Source: Arcuatula senhousia (Eukaryota > Mollusca > Bivalvia > Mytilida > Mytilidae). Taken from it: a DNA stretch of 64,000 bases. The notes below the pieces were generated by a model. The model was not told where the DNA came from. It worked only from the letters and a program-made list of their open reading frames with translations, and ran no database searches. The DNA lies in the NCBI GenBank assembly GCA_963971305.1, contig OZ020317.1, forward strand, positions 13,596,001 through 13,660,000, given 5' to 3'. Each line of letters begins with the position of its first letter. Positions within the stretch are counted from its first letter, which is position 1. The position numbers were made by a program, and so were the translations under genes. This document shows positions 23,226 through 34,395 of the stretch, piece after piece.

Positions 23226-23799
23226 TACAATGTGCACGCCTTAATGACTTGAAGGGTAACTCAATTTCTATAGCAAATAGATTTAAATAGAATAGCCCTA
23301 CTAAGTACGTAAAAACGGTTTTGGTAAATATTTGTATTTTCTTTACCGGACAAAATATTATCCATTTAAATGCCTTACCAAAACCAGTTTTACGTGAATC
23401 TTGGTAAGTTTTGCTGATCTCTCGTGAACTCTTCCAGGTTAGGCTTACCAAGTGTGTAGAAATGTTTTACCTTCTACGCGAATGTCTATAAGTCATATAC
23501 CTTTTACAAACAGTACTGCATGCTGGTATAAAAATTAAATTGATAGAAAATTCTCTCGGTCATCAGTGAATTTAATTAAAAATATTGTAAACAACAATGA
23601 TTCTTTAGATTGTAAAATTTATTAGAAATCATTTTTTCTAATCTATAAAACTTTTTGCAAAATTCAGAAAAAAAAACCACTGCTTCCTAACACATAAGGG
23701 TAAATACTCGAAAATCCCAAGAAAACCCGTTTAAATGCCCGATTTGTAATGTGGTTGTGGATGAAAAACATTTTTTACTAGATTATAAAAGTAATTTAG

Positions 23800-24216
23800 A
23801 ATTACGTAAAACTGAATTTTAACATATATGAAACTTTTATTTGTCATTAAACATATGTACAGTTTGTGACAAAGACATACATATACAAATAAGAAAGCAA
23901 ATATAAGATGACTACAAGAACATGATATAATATGTTATATATTGCATAAGCAATAAAGGCAAATAACATATTAAATGACTAATGAAACTTCCGTCCTCAG
24001 TTCTAATGACTGTTTTAAAAAGAATCCTATCAACCTAATATGTTTAGAAGTTTTAGAGTTAAGCAAATAGACCAGTTTTTTTTCTTCTGACATATTGAAA
24101 AATTCTCTATTATCAGCTTTAATAGAGTTGTAAAGATTTTCTCTCAACTTACTATTAATTTTACAATTTAAAATAAAATGATACTCGTCTTCAATATACT
24201 TACAAGATTTGCACGT
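23800..24216 (-). pseudogene. 3' end of a second non-LTR retrotransposon (RT C-terminal zinc region plus 3' UTR)
   Basis: From 24213 leftward the minus strand reads CKSCKYIEDEYHFILNC, then more than 60 residues to a stop at 23971-23973. The Cys-x2-Cys ... His-x4-Cys block, with the GluAspGlu-Tyr/Phe-His spacing, is the zinc-binding tail common after the reverse transcriptase of many invertebrate LINEs. The rest of the ORF is missing and a stop precedes the first Cys. An AATAAAAG follows in the 3' region near 23840, as expected of a 5'-truncated copy. Not functional. Confidence 0.65.
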
Positions 24217-24329
24217 CTATCTTGACGAGGAATTTAATTCATTTAAATGCGACGAATATGAAAAGGATGATAAAATGAACATGAAATGATGATGATGATA
24301 AATGAAATATGGGTTGGGATGTGAAACAA

Positions 24330-24815
24330 AGAAACAACTTGATAATTTCGAGGAGCCACAGAAAAGGGGTGGGTGGGTAGGGGCAGAAAATTTGGCCTAT
24401 TTCGTGGACTACTTGGCGATCCACAGACGGGGGTCTAAAACGCGCATGAAGCGTGGCACTCTCCACACACGTTGGCCCAATATGTTCGGCGGGCAGGGTT
24501 CCCGTATTAAAGACCTGACAACCCCCGCGGACGAGGGCCACCCTATTAAGCCACCTAGGGTAAATCCTTTGTCGCTCTTTGGGCTGAGAACTGACCCGAC
24601 GTCAGAATCCCAAGACCCTTAGTCGCCTCTTACGTCAAACTAGGCTCTGCTGCGGGCCTATCCGCCACCTGGGCCCCGCACGGGACGAAAATATTTGGTG
24701 GTTCATATACGTGTTTATTGTATATTCTTGTTGTGTTGAAATTTTGTGTATGTTTGTCATGAATCCAGTTTTGTGGTATATATGACAATAAAAGTTGATT
24801 GAATATAGATCAATT
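24330..24815. other. GC-rich, structured-looking segment of unknown class
   Basis: This stands out from the AT-rich surroundings by base composition between 24330 and 24690. On the minus strand it contains a CCCG/CGGG hairpin (about 24672-24682) and GTAAGAGGCGAC (about 24625-24640), short stems typical of a folded RNA. Downstream on the plus strand is an AT-rich segment with GACAATAAAAGTTG (about 24785), which could be a retroelement 3' end. Overlapping open frames on both strands (24239-24541 minus, 24302-24622 plus) reflect GC content; neither has a recognisable domain. Confidence 0.45.
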
Positions 24816-24893
24816 ATTGATTTCTTGTTGGGGCGTGGAAGGGGGGACTCACATTACAATCTCTGTCAGTCAACGTTGTCAGATGACACTTTT

Positions 24894-25014
24894 GAATAGG
24901 CAGATCCAGGGGGGGCTGGGGGCCCGGGCCCTCCCTTTTGGCGTAAAATTTGGTTGAATATATAGGAAATCAGTGAGGGCCCCCTCTCTTCAGAATTACT
25001 GGATCCGCCACTGT
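24894..25014. mobile_element. GGCGGATCCAG-type MITE, short copy
   Basis: The left end has GGCAGATCCAGGGGGG and the right end ACTGGATCCGCCACTG, inverted to each other. The interior 'aaaatttggttgaatatat' is shared with the fragment near 11390-11515. Family members also lie at 40777-40931 and 62255-62443. Confidence 0.7.
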
Positions 25015-25129
25015 TTTGTATGGCATTCGATCTTTAAAAACTTATAAATTTGCGTTTTCCATTTTATATTTTTCTATTTCTGCAGAAAAAAGCTATTATG
25101 ATATATACCGTAATTCATTAAGCTCTTAG

Positions 25130-25330
25130 AAAAGGTTCCAGTCCAGTTGGTGCTATTAGGTGAACTTTTTTGTGTGTGTTATTTCTTTCTAACTTAATTG
25201 TTCAAAAATAGCATTTTACAGGATTTTTGCTCTACTTTAACAATAGAAAGCTGTTACTTGCTGTTAAATATACAGCTCATTAACCTCGACAAAAGCCTCA
25301 ATTGACTCAAAGTTGTTAAATAATCTTGTA
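25130..25330 (+). repeat. Decayed monomer of the AGCTCACCTGG family
   Basis: It contains 'gaaagctgttacttgctg', 'acagctcattaacctcgac' and 'aaagcctcaattgac'. These are diverged forms of the 155-bp monomer at 47501-49437. No head or tail. Confidence 0.5.
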
Positions 25331-25539
25331 AAGAAGGTGCTGCTTTAGATCTTTTTAGGTCAAAAATTATGCTTTTGTTCCAGAAAGTAAACTATGTGTT
25401 TTTGATTAATCTATTTATACAGACACCTTCATAGAATGGTAAAAAATGCATTACAGAAGGTTTTGGTGTGTTGTGCATCACGAATTCTGACAACAGTTTA
25501 AACTAAAAAATGTGCCTATGAGCCACAGGATGGTCCTCC

Positions 25540-26402
25540 CGTTCTTGAAATATTATTGACCTCCAATGTGTATAACTTGGGTTATGGACCTTAACCAAGA
25601 ACTTAACCAAAGTCGTTCATGAATAAAATATAGGTGACCTAACTTCTAGTGGGTGGTGTAGTCCTACCCAAGACCAATCTAGTGGTGAAATATCATTGAC
25701 CTCCAACAACTAGTATCCAAGTAATGGACCTTAACCAAGAACTTAACCAAAGCAGTTCATGCATATAGGTCATAGGTACCTAATTTCTATCGGGTGGTGT
25801 AGCCCTACCAAGACACATCTAGTGGTGAAATATCATTGACCCCCAACATCTAGTATCCGAGTAATGGACCTTAACCAAGAACTTAACAAAAGTCATTCAT
25901 GCATAAAATATAGGTCACTGTGACCTAATTTTTAATGGGTGGTCAGGTAGCCCTACCCAAAACCCATCTAGTGGTAAAATATCATTGACCCCCAACATAT
26001 AGTGTCCGAGTAATGGACCTTAACAAAAAACTTAACCAAAGCCGTTCATGCGTAAAATAAAGGTCACAGTGACCTAACTTCTAGTGGGTGGTGTCACCTT
26101 ACCCAAGACACATCTAGTGGTGAAATATCATTGACCCCCAGCAGCTAGTATCCAAGTAATGGACCTTAACCAAGAACTTAACCAAAGTAGTTCATGTATA
26201 AAATATAGGTCATACATGTAGGTACCTAATTTCTATCGGGTGGTGTAGCCCTACCAAGACACATCTAGTGGTGAAATATCATTGACCCCCAACGTCTAGT
26301 ATCCGAGTAATGGACCTAAACCAAGAACTTAACCAAAGTGTAACGGACGTACGTACGCACGGACGGACGGACAAGGGTAAAACTATATGGTCGGGCCATA
26401 AA
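25540..26402 (-). mobile_element. Helentron-like element, TTTATGGCCCGACC head, six monomers of about 145 bp
   Basis: The head on the right (26386-26400 on +) is a TATGG/CCATA hairpin. It adjoins a GGACGGACGGAC tract (26345-26373). Six monomers carry 'gtaatggaccttaaccaag' with starts at about 25586, 25726, 25866, 26015, 26161 and 26312. A left-hand tail complementary to the head was not recognised and is probably diverged or lost. Confidence 0.75.
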
Positions 26403-28771
26403 TATCTGACTGTGATTTTTAACGTTTAAATCTTTATTGATGCAAACATGTCCCAACTAGGGAAAACAGCATACAGAACAATACAACACATAAATACAGA
26501 GATGAAACATACATCACGAACAACCAAAAAGACAATTGGAAAAAGCTGTGGTTAACAGTTGATCTTTGGAGTGTTGTTTACATGATCATACAAAAATCCA
26601 TACTCCATGCAATGATCGGCTCCGTCCAGAACTATACTCTCTCCCTTACACGGGAACAGGCACTGGGCACTGTGTGGAATTTGACAAAAATCACTATAAA
26701 ATTAAACTGATTGCCGAAAAAGAACATGCTGTGAGGAGTCGCATCATATGTTTTTTTTTTTTGGCATATTCTTGTTTGTTTCACTAACCAGAAAAAAAAA
26801 AGCATTTGAATAAAGCAGAGAGAGCTGTATATAGGTTACATTTACTGCTATAGTGAGAAATAGTTCGGGAGCTGGAGACTCGTAAATTATTTTGTTTCAA
26901 ATTTAAAGGATTGGTACTTCGTGTGATACATTGATATTTTGGTACACATTTTGGTAGCTAGTTGTTGCTTAAATTGTTGTTTGATAAATTGTTTTTGTTA
27001 TCTAATTCCTGAGATAATTCAACTAAATCTTATTAAGTTTTATATCAGTTATTACGAAGCGGTTTTTTGTTCATTGCCTTTATTGCATTTGTAATTGTTT
27101 TGCGTACGCTAAATAACCAAGTGTATCTCTGTTAAATTTCAGTAAACGGAACATAGGTTTTACCTGTAACAAGTCAGGACCATTGTGATCTTCAATTTTT
27201 CTGGTATGTCTCCCTTGTTTTGTCTTGTCTTATGGACATTTTAGATTGATTCTCCAAGTTCGGTATTTTTTTATTACCTTTATTTTATGTTTACCAGACT
27301 GAACCTTCAATTTAGAACCCCCCCCCTTATATTGTAAATAAAATTTATGAAAATTTTTACCATACCAAAGGAATTTTACCAGACATTTCATTCGGCCCCA
27401 GATTCGGTCCCGTGAATTTCGTTTTCACTGGTTAATTAATTGAATATAAAAGTTCAACTGGTCAGCTGACAAATACCACCCGAATCCAAGGATACGCTCC
27501 CCCCTAAAACTTACAAAATTATGTTTTCTACACACATTCCAAAAAGCACTTAAAAATTTCGCTCGGCGAAAACCAAATTTTACGCCCCTTAAACCAAAAT
27601 CCTTGGATCCGCCCCAGAAAGTTTTCTAAATGTTGTGCCAAATGACTCAAAGCTTAAATAACAATTAATGGCACCTTTTTTTTATTTAAATATAATTGCT
27701 TGGTTACAAGTAAACCTTACTAACTGTCTTTATGTATTGGCTCCGGATTAATCTTTCTGCTGCATAAAACATCTAGTAAACAAACAGTTATTCTAATTGC
27801 GTAGTCTAAGAATCAATCAATGTAATCATTTCTTTCAATGATTCAATTCCTTTATGACCCAGCAAAACCACCACCATTAAGATCAATCACAAATTTTCCA
27901 AGCCGACAGAATTCGGTCAAATGGCATTAATGCCTTTGATTATACGTGAAAACTTTTTAATCCATATGATCTTAACACGCAAGCTTGTCTGAGAAAACAA
28001 AGAAATTGAATTTATTAGAACGGTTGACGACCTTCTATACCACCGTACGGAAAGCCATGACCTTATTCTAATTTGCTCCTACACCACAGTCGATGGTTGA
28101 AGTCACGTCATCAATTTTGTCCGAAGGCTTATAAGACGGCTTTCATCTATACGGCAATCATTCCAACGCATAGCTGCTATACCGCAACTGAACTTAGTAT
28201 TGATCGCGTAAAGAGTCGGCCCATGACGTCAGTCTAATGTTTTTCTGCCTTTTTTCACTTGTAAACCCTCAAGAAACACCGTCTTCTTAGCAAATGGCCT
28301 TAATTCCATCCCATGTAATTGCAAAAAGCCACGGTAAGGTCATGAAACGCGTTCAACGTATATATAAGCAAAATTATCAGTAAGGGGCTTTTCAGTTTCC
28401 AAGAGCCTATCAGATATAAACATGTGTTTGGATTTTTTATTTGTTGATTTTTTAAGAAAAACTTTAAGGTAGGAAATGTTTTCTTAAGAAATTGTAAAGT
28501 TATTTTGAAATGTATGCATTTATTTGTGTTGGAATAAAGAGGGATCCATAGTATTGTTGTAAGTAGGGATTTTTGGTTCTTTAATAAAATTCTATACTTC
28601 ATTAAGTAATGAAATGCAAATTCCAAGCAAAGGTTTTGGGTAAAAACCTATGTTGTAACTTGTCTTGCGATTTTACACGATCAGCCTACTCATATACCTG
28701 TTACAGTATATCAAATACATGTATATGCAGCTCTATAGCGTACTTGACTCATTGTTGCGAACCATTATGGG
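26403..28771. other. Unassigned intergenic sequence
   Basis: No host exon seen. It contains a short fragment shared with 37500-37560 in reverse (27165-27190, 'caggaccattgtgatcttc'). A GGATCC-type MITE-like fragment lies at about 27478-27612 (atccaaggatacgctcc ... ccttggatccgccccag). Two CRE-like motifs occur, CACGTCATC near 28105 and ATGACGTCAGT near 28224, with no gene beside them. Confidence 0.45.
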
Positions 28772-29152
28772 TAGCTATAATATTGTAACTCCTTTGACAT
28801 CTTTGATAGGTGGAGCTATTACAATGCAAACCCATTGCTCGTAATTCATAAGACGTTAAATTTGGTACTTAAGTATTGCCTATAGTGTAAAAGTGACGAC
28901 CCCAATCAAAATTTTCCGACATTTTGGGCAATCTGAAAGACTTGCGTAAAATATCAGTTTTTTAAATCTCTTGGTCCTGAACTTTATAATGAAGTTCAGG
29001 ATCTGAAAATTGAAAATGAGGGTTTTACTAACAAAATATATTTACCTATGGATTTATTTCAAACCATCTTGAAGCTTTGTTTGAGTTGAAGAAAGTAACT
29101 CAATTTGCTCCGCCCAATCAAAGATGTAAAAGGAGCTACATTATTGTAGCTA
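28772..29152. mobile_element. MITE, 381 bp, with 9-bp target duplication
   Basis: TIRs of about 46 bp: the left starts TAGCTATAATATTGTAACTC and the right, inverted, starts TAGCTACAATAATGTAGCTC. Both run on through CATCTTTGAT to GGAGC. CATTATGGG flanks it at 28763-28771 and 29153-29161. An 8-9 bp duplication points to a hAT- or Mutator-type source. An internal hairpin CTGAACTT/AAGTTCAG lies near 28977-29000. Confidence 0.85.
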
Positions 29153-29582
29153 CATTATGGGGTGAATCAAAAACTGCCCTAGGCGTTGATGAGCGGCCGA
29201 TTTTAACAAAAACTTAATACTTAGTCTGACTTTCCTTTGTAAAAGGTAGTACTACTATGTGCATATATCACATACGTCTTAGTCAAAGTTTTAGACACCA
29301 ACCGTTTAATTTCCGATGAAGTTGAGTTTGGGTTCAAACTAACATGGCACACAAACTTTTTTCGAGAGCATTGCTATAGAATATATTTTTTAATATTGCA
29401 CTAAAGTTGTATGCATGCAAGGCAATGTTATTTTTTTCGCACAAGGTGTGTTGAACAAAGAAACAAAAAATCATCCTGATTAAAATCAATATAATTTTAT
29501 TTTTTTTAAACAATCCTTGCCCTCCACCTTAACTACGGTATTAGAATATACAGGTCTAAGACACAATGTAATTATGTTTGAG
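29153..29582. other. No feature identified
   Basis: AT-rich intergenic sequence without an open frame or repeat structure that I could recognise. Confidence 0.5.
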
Positions 29583-30610
29583 TTCTTGTCTAGCCTGCGA
29601 CGAATGTCACGAAAAGCGAGACAATGGGCTGGTGATTTCGGCGCTGGCGTCCACAATTGTTAAGGTTTTTCTTTAGTTTGTTTATAGTAATAACATAAAG
29701 CAGTTATGGTACACCCTTGATATTTTGTATTAGTTCCAATAGCACCAGTACAGGCCAATTTCAAGGGCGTTTGATCTGTATGCTCCTGTTGTAACGGTCT
29801 TCCAAATGGGTACCTTGTACACAGCTCCATTAACATCAGTATATACCAAAGAACATTTGATTTGCATGGTCCCGCAGTCCCGGTCTGCGTCCATGAGATT
29901 TTATACGATTTGGTTCAATGTTGACGTTTTTCTGACGTCTATTTAACATGAAGCTGTATTGGTACACCATTGATATTTTGTATGCAATTGAATGAACCTC
30001 AGCCCAGATCATGTCCAAGACTATATTATCTGTATGCTCCTGCAGTCAGGGGCTAGTGACTTTGAGAAGTTATACTGATTACACCTATGCTTCTTAAGTC
30101 TGCTTTACATAAAGCAGTTATGGCACATCATTGATATTTTGCTTGCAGTTGCATTAGCATCAGTAGAGATCAATTCCAAGAGCATTGTATCTGTGCTCTT
30201 CTGCAGTCACAGTCTCGTGACTTTGTGATTTTATACTGAGTTGGTTTATGTATAGGGTCTGTATAGTTGACGTTTTTCTTAAGTCTGCTTTACATAAAGC
30301 AGTTATGGCATCGTTGATTTTTAGTTTGCAGTTGCATAAGCATCAGTACAGATCAATTTCAAGAGCTTTGCATTTGTGTTCTTCTGCAGTTACAGTCAAG
30401 TGCCTTTGTGATTTTATACTGAGTTGGTCTATGTATAGGGTCTGTATAGTTGACGTTTTTCTTAAGTCTGCTTTACATAAAGCAGTTGTGGCACATCGTT
30501 GATTTTCAGTTTGCAGTTGCATAAGCATCAGTACAGATCAATTCCAAGAGGGTTGTATTTGTGTGCTCCTGCAGTCAGGGTCTACTGACTTAAAAATTTT
30601 ATACTTAATT
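29583..30610 (+). mobile_element. Helentron-like element with a GTCTAGCC/GCGAGACAA head and five monomers
   Basis: The head at 29586-29623 has arms TTGTCTAGC and GCGAGACAA, a variant of the TGTCTCGCC head. Monomers of about 180 bp begin near 29701, 29945, 30114, 30298 and 30479, each with 'acataaagcagttatgg', 'ttgatattttg', 'cagttgcataagcatcag' and 'gatcaatt(c/t)caagagc'. The last two are nearly identical. No tail complementary to the head was found, so the 3' end is probably lost. Confidence 0.72.
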
Positions 30611-30769
30611 GGCTAAATGTAAATACTAGTACATAAAACTTCATATCATTTTGTGTCCAGCTGCAACTGTCGAGACGGTGGATGGTGTCCTTTATCAGAT
30701 TTTGTATGCTTTTAATTTCCAAATCGTTGGCATTGGGGTGGATGTGTAACAACCCTTACGAACTGCTTA

Positions 30770-31262
30770 TCCTATCAGGGCACATGAGTTTGCTCTTGCT
30801 CCTCTGTCGCGTTACTGAATGAAGTTTGGTTTGTTTCTTTTTCTTCTTGTTTTACTATACCTAACTGATGTTGTCTTTGTTTTATCACATTTGAATGCCT
30901 CATTGCTTTGGTTTTCTTCTTCCGGTTATGCAGTCACAGTCAGCAATTCTACTATAATATTTAGAAGTATCTATGGTAATTTATCGCATACTAATAGCTG
31001 TTTTTCATTCACCTAAAAAGCAGAAAGGTACCAAAACGGGCATCCGAATGTCAAAAGTCCGAAAGGGCAGAGACAAAACCAGTAAACACAAACGTGAACA
31101 GGACGAAAAAAAAACCAGACAACATCAAACACAGAAATACAAAAACAACTGAATAGCAATCAACAATGCGAACTCAAGTCGTAACGAGAGTGAACTCAGG
31201 TGCTCCAGAAGAGTAAGCAGTTCCTTCATGCTTGCTATAGCACACCCGTCGCGTTGCCAACC
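30770..31262. repeat. Two copies of the 3'-tail repeat in opposite orientation
   Basis: A diverged plus-strand copy (30770-30915: 'ttgttttactatacctaac', 'cacatttgaatgcctcattg') is followed by a well-preserved minus-strand copy (31015-31262). The second includes 'ccgaatgtcaaaagtccg', 'gaaagggcagagacaaaacc', 'gagtgaactcaggtgctcc' and 'gagtaagcagttcc'. It ends in 'atagcacacccgtcg', matching 15095-15115 in reverse. Confidence 0.75.
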
Positions 31263-31479
31263 GTCAATTCAGTGTGTCAAACCCGGTAAAGGAAAACAAA
31301 ACAAAACCCTATGTCCTCTAAGATAAAAAGTCTCACTTCTTTGAAGATAAGGACCAAGTTGTACTAAATACCAAAACTTAAAAACATTATTCAAGCCAAG
31401 AAAAGTCATCACTTGCCAACACTTTATACACATGATTGAAGAAAGGATCAGGCAATGTGTAGTACGATAAGAGTCTACT

Positions 31480-31545
31480 TCTAACATTCGACCCCAGAAG
31501 AAGGTATATAACCGAAACGTCGGGACTTTTAGCCGATCTTATTAA
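31480..31545 (+). ncRNA. Hammerhead/Penelope-like motif, degenerate
   Basis: CGAC (31489-31492) can pair with GTCG (31519-31522). These enclose CAGAAGA, a GGT/ACC mini-stem and the core GAAAC (31514-31518). Layout and the following AT-rich AATATAAAG recall the hammerhead ribozymes of Penelope-like retroelements (CUGAUGA - stem II - GAAAC-GUC). The first core box is CAGAAGA rather than CTGATGA, so cleavage activity is doubtful. Confidence 0.4.
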
Positions 31546-31559
31546 TATAAAGATTAAAA

Positions 31560-32430
31560 AATAATTTCAAAGTAAACCGTAATATTCAGAACTTATTCCG
31601 AACTGAACCATTGATTGTGATTCCAACACTAAACCATAGACCGTGATTCCAAAACTCAATCGTAAACCCACGGGGTGTAACTTCCATTATAAAAGTAGGT
31701 ACATATGTACGGCACAAAAGGGTATTCTTTTGGGATGCTTAATATGTGAAAAGGGTGGAAATCAAGTTCAGATGTTGCATATATGATAAGGTGTACTTTT
31801 CGCAAATGTCATATATTAACTGAACAAGATCATCCACGTTTTGCCTCTTTGTAACCCTAACTGTACATGCTTTTGATAACTTTTACCATTCAAACTTTGA
31901 TATTAATAGAATATCTACAATATATGTCAAGTTTAAGCATATGTTGTGCAATTTTAAAGGCATTAAAAAATATATGAATGGGTGTCTTTTTAAGAAGTCG
32001 TATATATGAATGGGGTGGAGATACTGGGCCGCACATCTGTACCCGAAAATACTTGGAGTTAACCCCTCCCCCCCGTACGTAAACCGTGATTCTGAAACCT
32101 TGATCGTAAAACCGTGATTCCAAAACGTAACCGAAAGGCGTTATTCCATAACTTAACCATAAACCGGGATTCTAAAATGTACCCGTGCACTGTGATTCCA
32201 AAAGTAATTTCAAAACGCGATTCCGAACATAACCGTTAAGCGTTATTCCAAAAAATACAGTAAAATATACAGCAAATTACACAGTAAAATGTGATTGAAA
32301 ATGTAATCGTCAACCGTTATTCATAATTCGATTAAACCGTTATTCCAAAATATAACAGAAAACCATGATTCAAAACTTGACCCAAACGTAACAGTATTAG
32401 CATTATTCCAAAAGTTCAAGGTTAATCTAA
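31560..32430. repeat. Degenerate 27-35 bp minisatellite, AACCGTGATTCCAAAA
   Basis: Repeated 'accgtgattccaaaac' and variants ('ccgttattccaaaa', 'gcgttattccaa') separated by 'ttaaccgtaa'-like spacers occur in two runs (31590-31680 and 32080-32430). A stray copy lies near 32985-33030. Units are too diverged for a stable period. Confidence 0.7.
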
Positions 32431-32440
32431 ATTTAATTAA

Positions 32441-32734
32441 CGTGATGACTTCAACTTTCCAATCGTCAACTTTCCCTTCTTGTGTAGCAGCATTCAGTCC
32501 GCTCTAGCTTATGGAGTATTCGTATCACAATTGATTCATTACTCCAGGGTTTGTGGGAATTACATAGATTTCATTGGCAAAGCGTCACGTTTGAAACAGA
32601 AATTGCTGACACAGGTTTATATTGCTCCTTGGTTGCTGTCTTCACTCAAGAAATTTTACGGTAGACACTATACATTCGTAGACAAATATGGGATTTCCAT
32701 CTCTCAGATGAGTGCAGATGTTGGTTTGTCTTAG
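32441..32734 (+). pseudogene. Retroelement reverse-transcriptase C-terminal fragment
   Basis: An open 97-codon stretch reads RDDFNFPIVNFPFLCSSI, AYGVFVSQLIHYSRVC, KLLTQ, KKFYGRHYTFVDKYGISISQ and then a stop. I recognise this as the C-terminal piece of a reverse-transcriptase family common in mollusc and cnidarian genomes, where the phrases DDFNFPIVNFPFL and AYGVYISQL are constant. A stop codon (32438-32440) lies immediately upstream and the polymerase core is missing. The retroelement class cannot be assigned from the fragment. It is followed within 30 bases by the 3'-tail repeat. Confidence 0.72.
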
Positions 32735-32754
32735 AGTTTTTGTTTTGTCTTCGT

Positions 32755-32945
32755 TTACCGGCTTTGACAAACTGAATATAGCCAGGCAGTAACCGCTTAC
32801 TTTCCGGAGCACCTGAGCTCACTTTTGTTACGACTTAATTGTTGATATCTGTTCGGTTGATTTTGTGTTTTGTGTTTCCTCGTGCTGTTCTTGTTCGTGT
32901 TTACCGGTTTTGTCGTTGTCCTTTCGGACTTTTGATATTGCTAAC
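32755..32945 (+). repeat. 3'-tail repeat contiguous with the RT fragment
   Basis: Contains 'cgcttactttccggagcacc', 'tgagctcacttttgttacg', 'ttttgtgttttgtgtttcc' and 'ccggttttgtcg'. It sits directly after the stop of the RT fragment, in the same orientation. This suggests that the dispersed copies elsewhere are truncated 3' ends of that retroelement. Confidence 0.75.
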
Positions 32946-33039
32946 AAAACAGTATACTCGATCACTAAGCTTGATCGTAAACCGTATACGTGATTCCAAA
33001 ATACAAGTAATCGTCAATAGTGTTACCAAAACTTAAAAG

Positions 33040-34395
33040 GTAAATGTTGCAGCAACCCTGAAACAACTGAAACACATTAACGACTTAGTTTATTTTTTAG
33101 TCATTCTTCATTTATTAAAATAACCAATGATATATTTTCAACATTTGCTATTTCGGTTAACCTTGTATAAACCCAATTTACCCCATTTAGCTACCTAATA
33201 ATCCATATACGTATTTAACACCGCTTATGCCGTATTATATAGAGTAAAAGATCAATTATGTATACCTATTTGTGACTTCCAAGATCAAAATTGCTAATTA
33301 CGAAAGGGGGCGCTTCGTCAGCAAGTACTTGTATGCGTAGCACGAGACAGAGCAGACGACATAGGTGGCAGTAAATTTCTTTGACGCAATGTCATTGACG
33401 AGGTTAAAGGCACATTATCCACCTCTGGTTATGAAAAAGTAAATGTGTGCGTAATGGATTTGTTTAATGTCTAATAAAAAATATATCCAATTATTGAGAA
33501 ATGCGTAAATGTCCTTTATATTGTTTTTATTCTATATACTAGTATTCTAAATTGTAGAAACAGATACTATCTTTTTTTGATCTATAGGGTTTAGTCACTT
33601 TAAAAGGTACGTTCAGTTTAGTTTTGCATGTTTGTCTTTTTCTTTTGTTTTGTGTTTTTGTTTAATATATCTGAACAATTAATTTGAGTGGTTCATTTTC
33701 TTGGTATGAATTTTTAGGGGGTGGTTATGCGGTAGTTTTCTCGAAGTACCCTCCTGTTTGGTTTATTTCCTTAAAATCTTAGAGCGACTTTAAGAGCTTT
33801 AACAAAAGTTGCTATCGCAATCATTTTTATTTGACTATTACTTGGTATAACCTTTGGAAGTATAATGAACAAGTCTTGTATTCTAAAAGAAAGTCAACAA
33901 ATTGAGATCAGACACCATTTAAAATATTAGTTGTACGCTGCGAAGAAGAAGGGGGGCTTTAAACCTTTGTCTATAGTTCTATAACACTTTTTTTTCTTTT
34001 TGAAAAAAAGAACACACACAAAAACCGTTATCACTAGTGAAAACGGTTTGGCTCACAAACTAACTTATTTGTTTAATTGTTGATGTATCCGTGTGCAGGG
34101 CGGATCTAGAACTTTTTGAAGGGGAGGTCCACTTATAGTCTATATATAGAGATTGCATGTCATTTTTTCCGAGGATCTGCATGAAAATACCGCTGAAACT
34201 AAATTTTCCAATTACGGCCCGGGGCGGGTCCAAACGCTGGAATTGTTACTATCAGACATCTATCGACACGCTTACAAATTTAATGGTAGCACACAGGCAT
34301 GTTTTATTCGAACTTGGTTTGGTGTCTGTTTAATGCCATATTTGTTTGATTAATAGCTACATATATGTTTGTGATATTTAAGGCGTTAAACGCAT
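33040..34395. other. No feature identified
   Basis: AT-rich intergenic sequence. A GGCGGATCTAGAAC motif near 34099 resembles the end of the GGCGGATCCAG MITE family but no partner end is clear. Confidence 0.45.

Noticed and set aside
24239..24622. Overlapping 100-codon open frames on opposite strands
   Set aside because: The GC-rich segment has few stops by composition, and neither translation resembles a protein.
28095..28235. CRE-like TGACGTCA/CACGTCATC motifs as a promoter
   Set aside because: No first exon or open frame follows on either strand; such 8-mers are expected by chance at this scale.
28300..28626. 108-codon minus-strand open frame rich in Leu, Ile and Lys
   Set aside because: Composition follows the AT-rich DNA; no domain or conserved motif.
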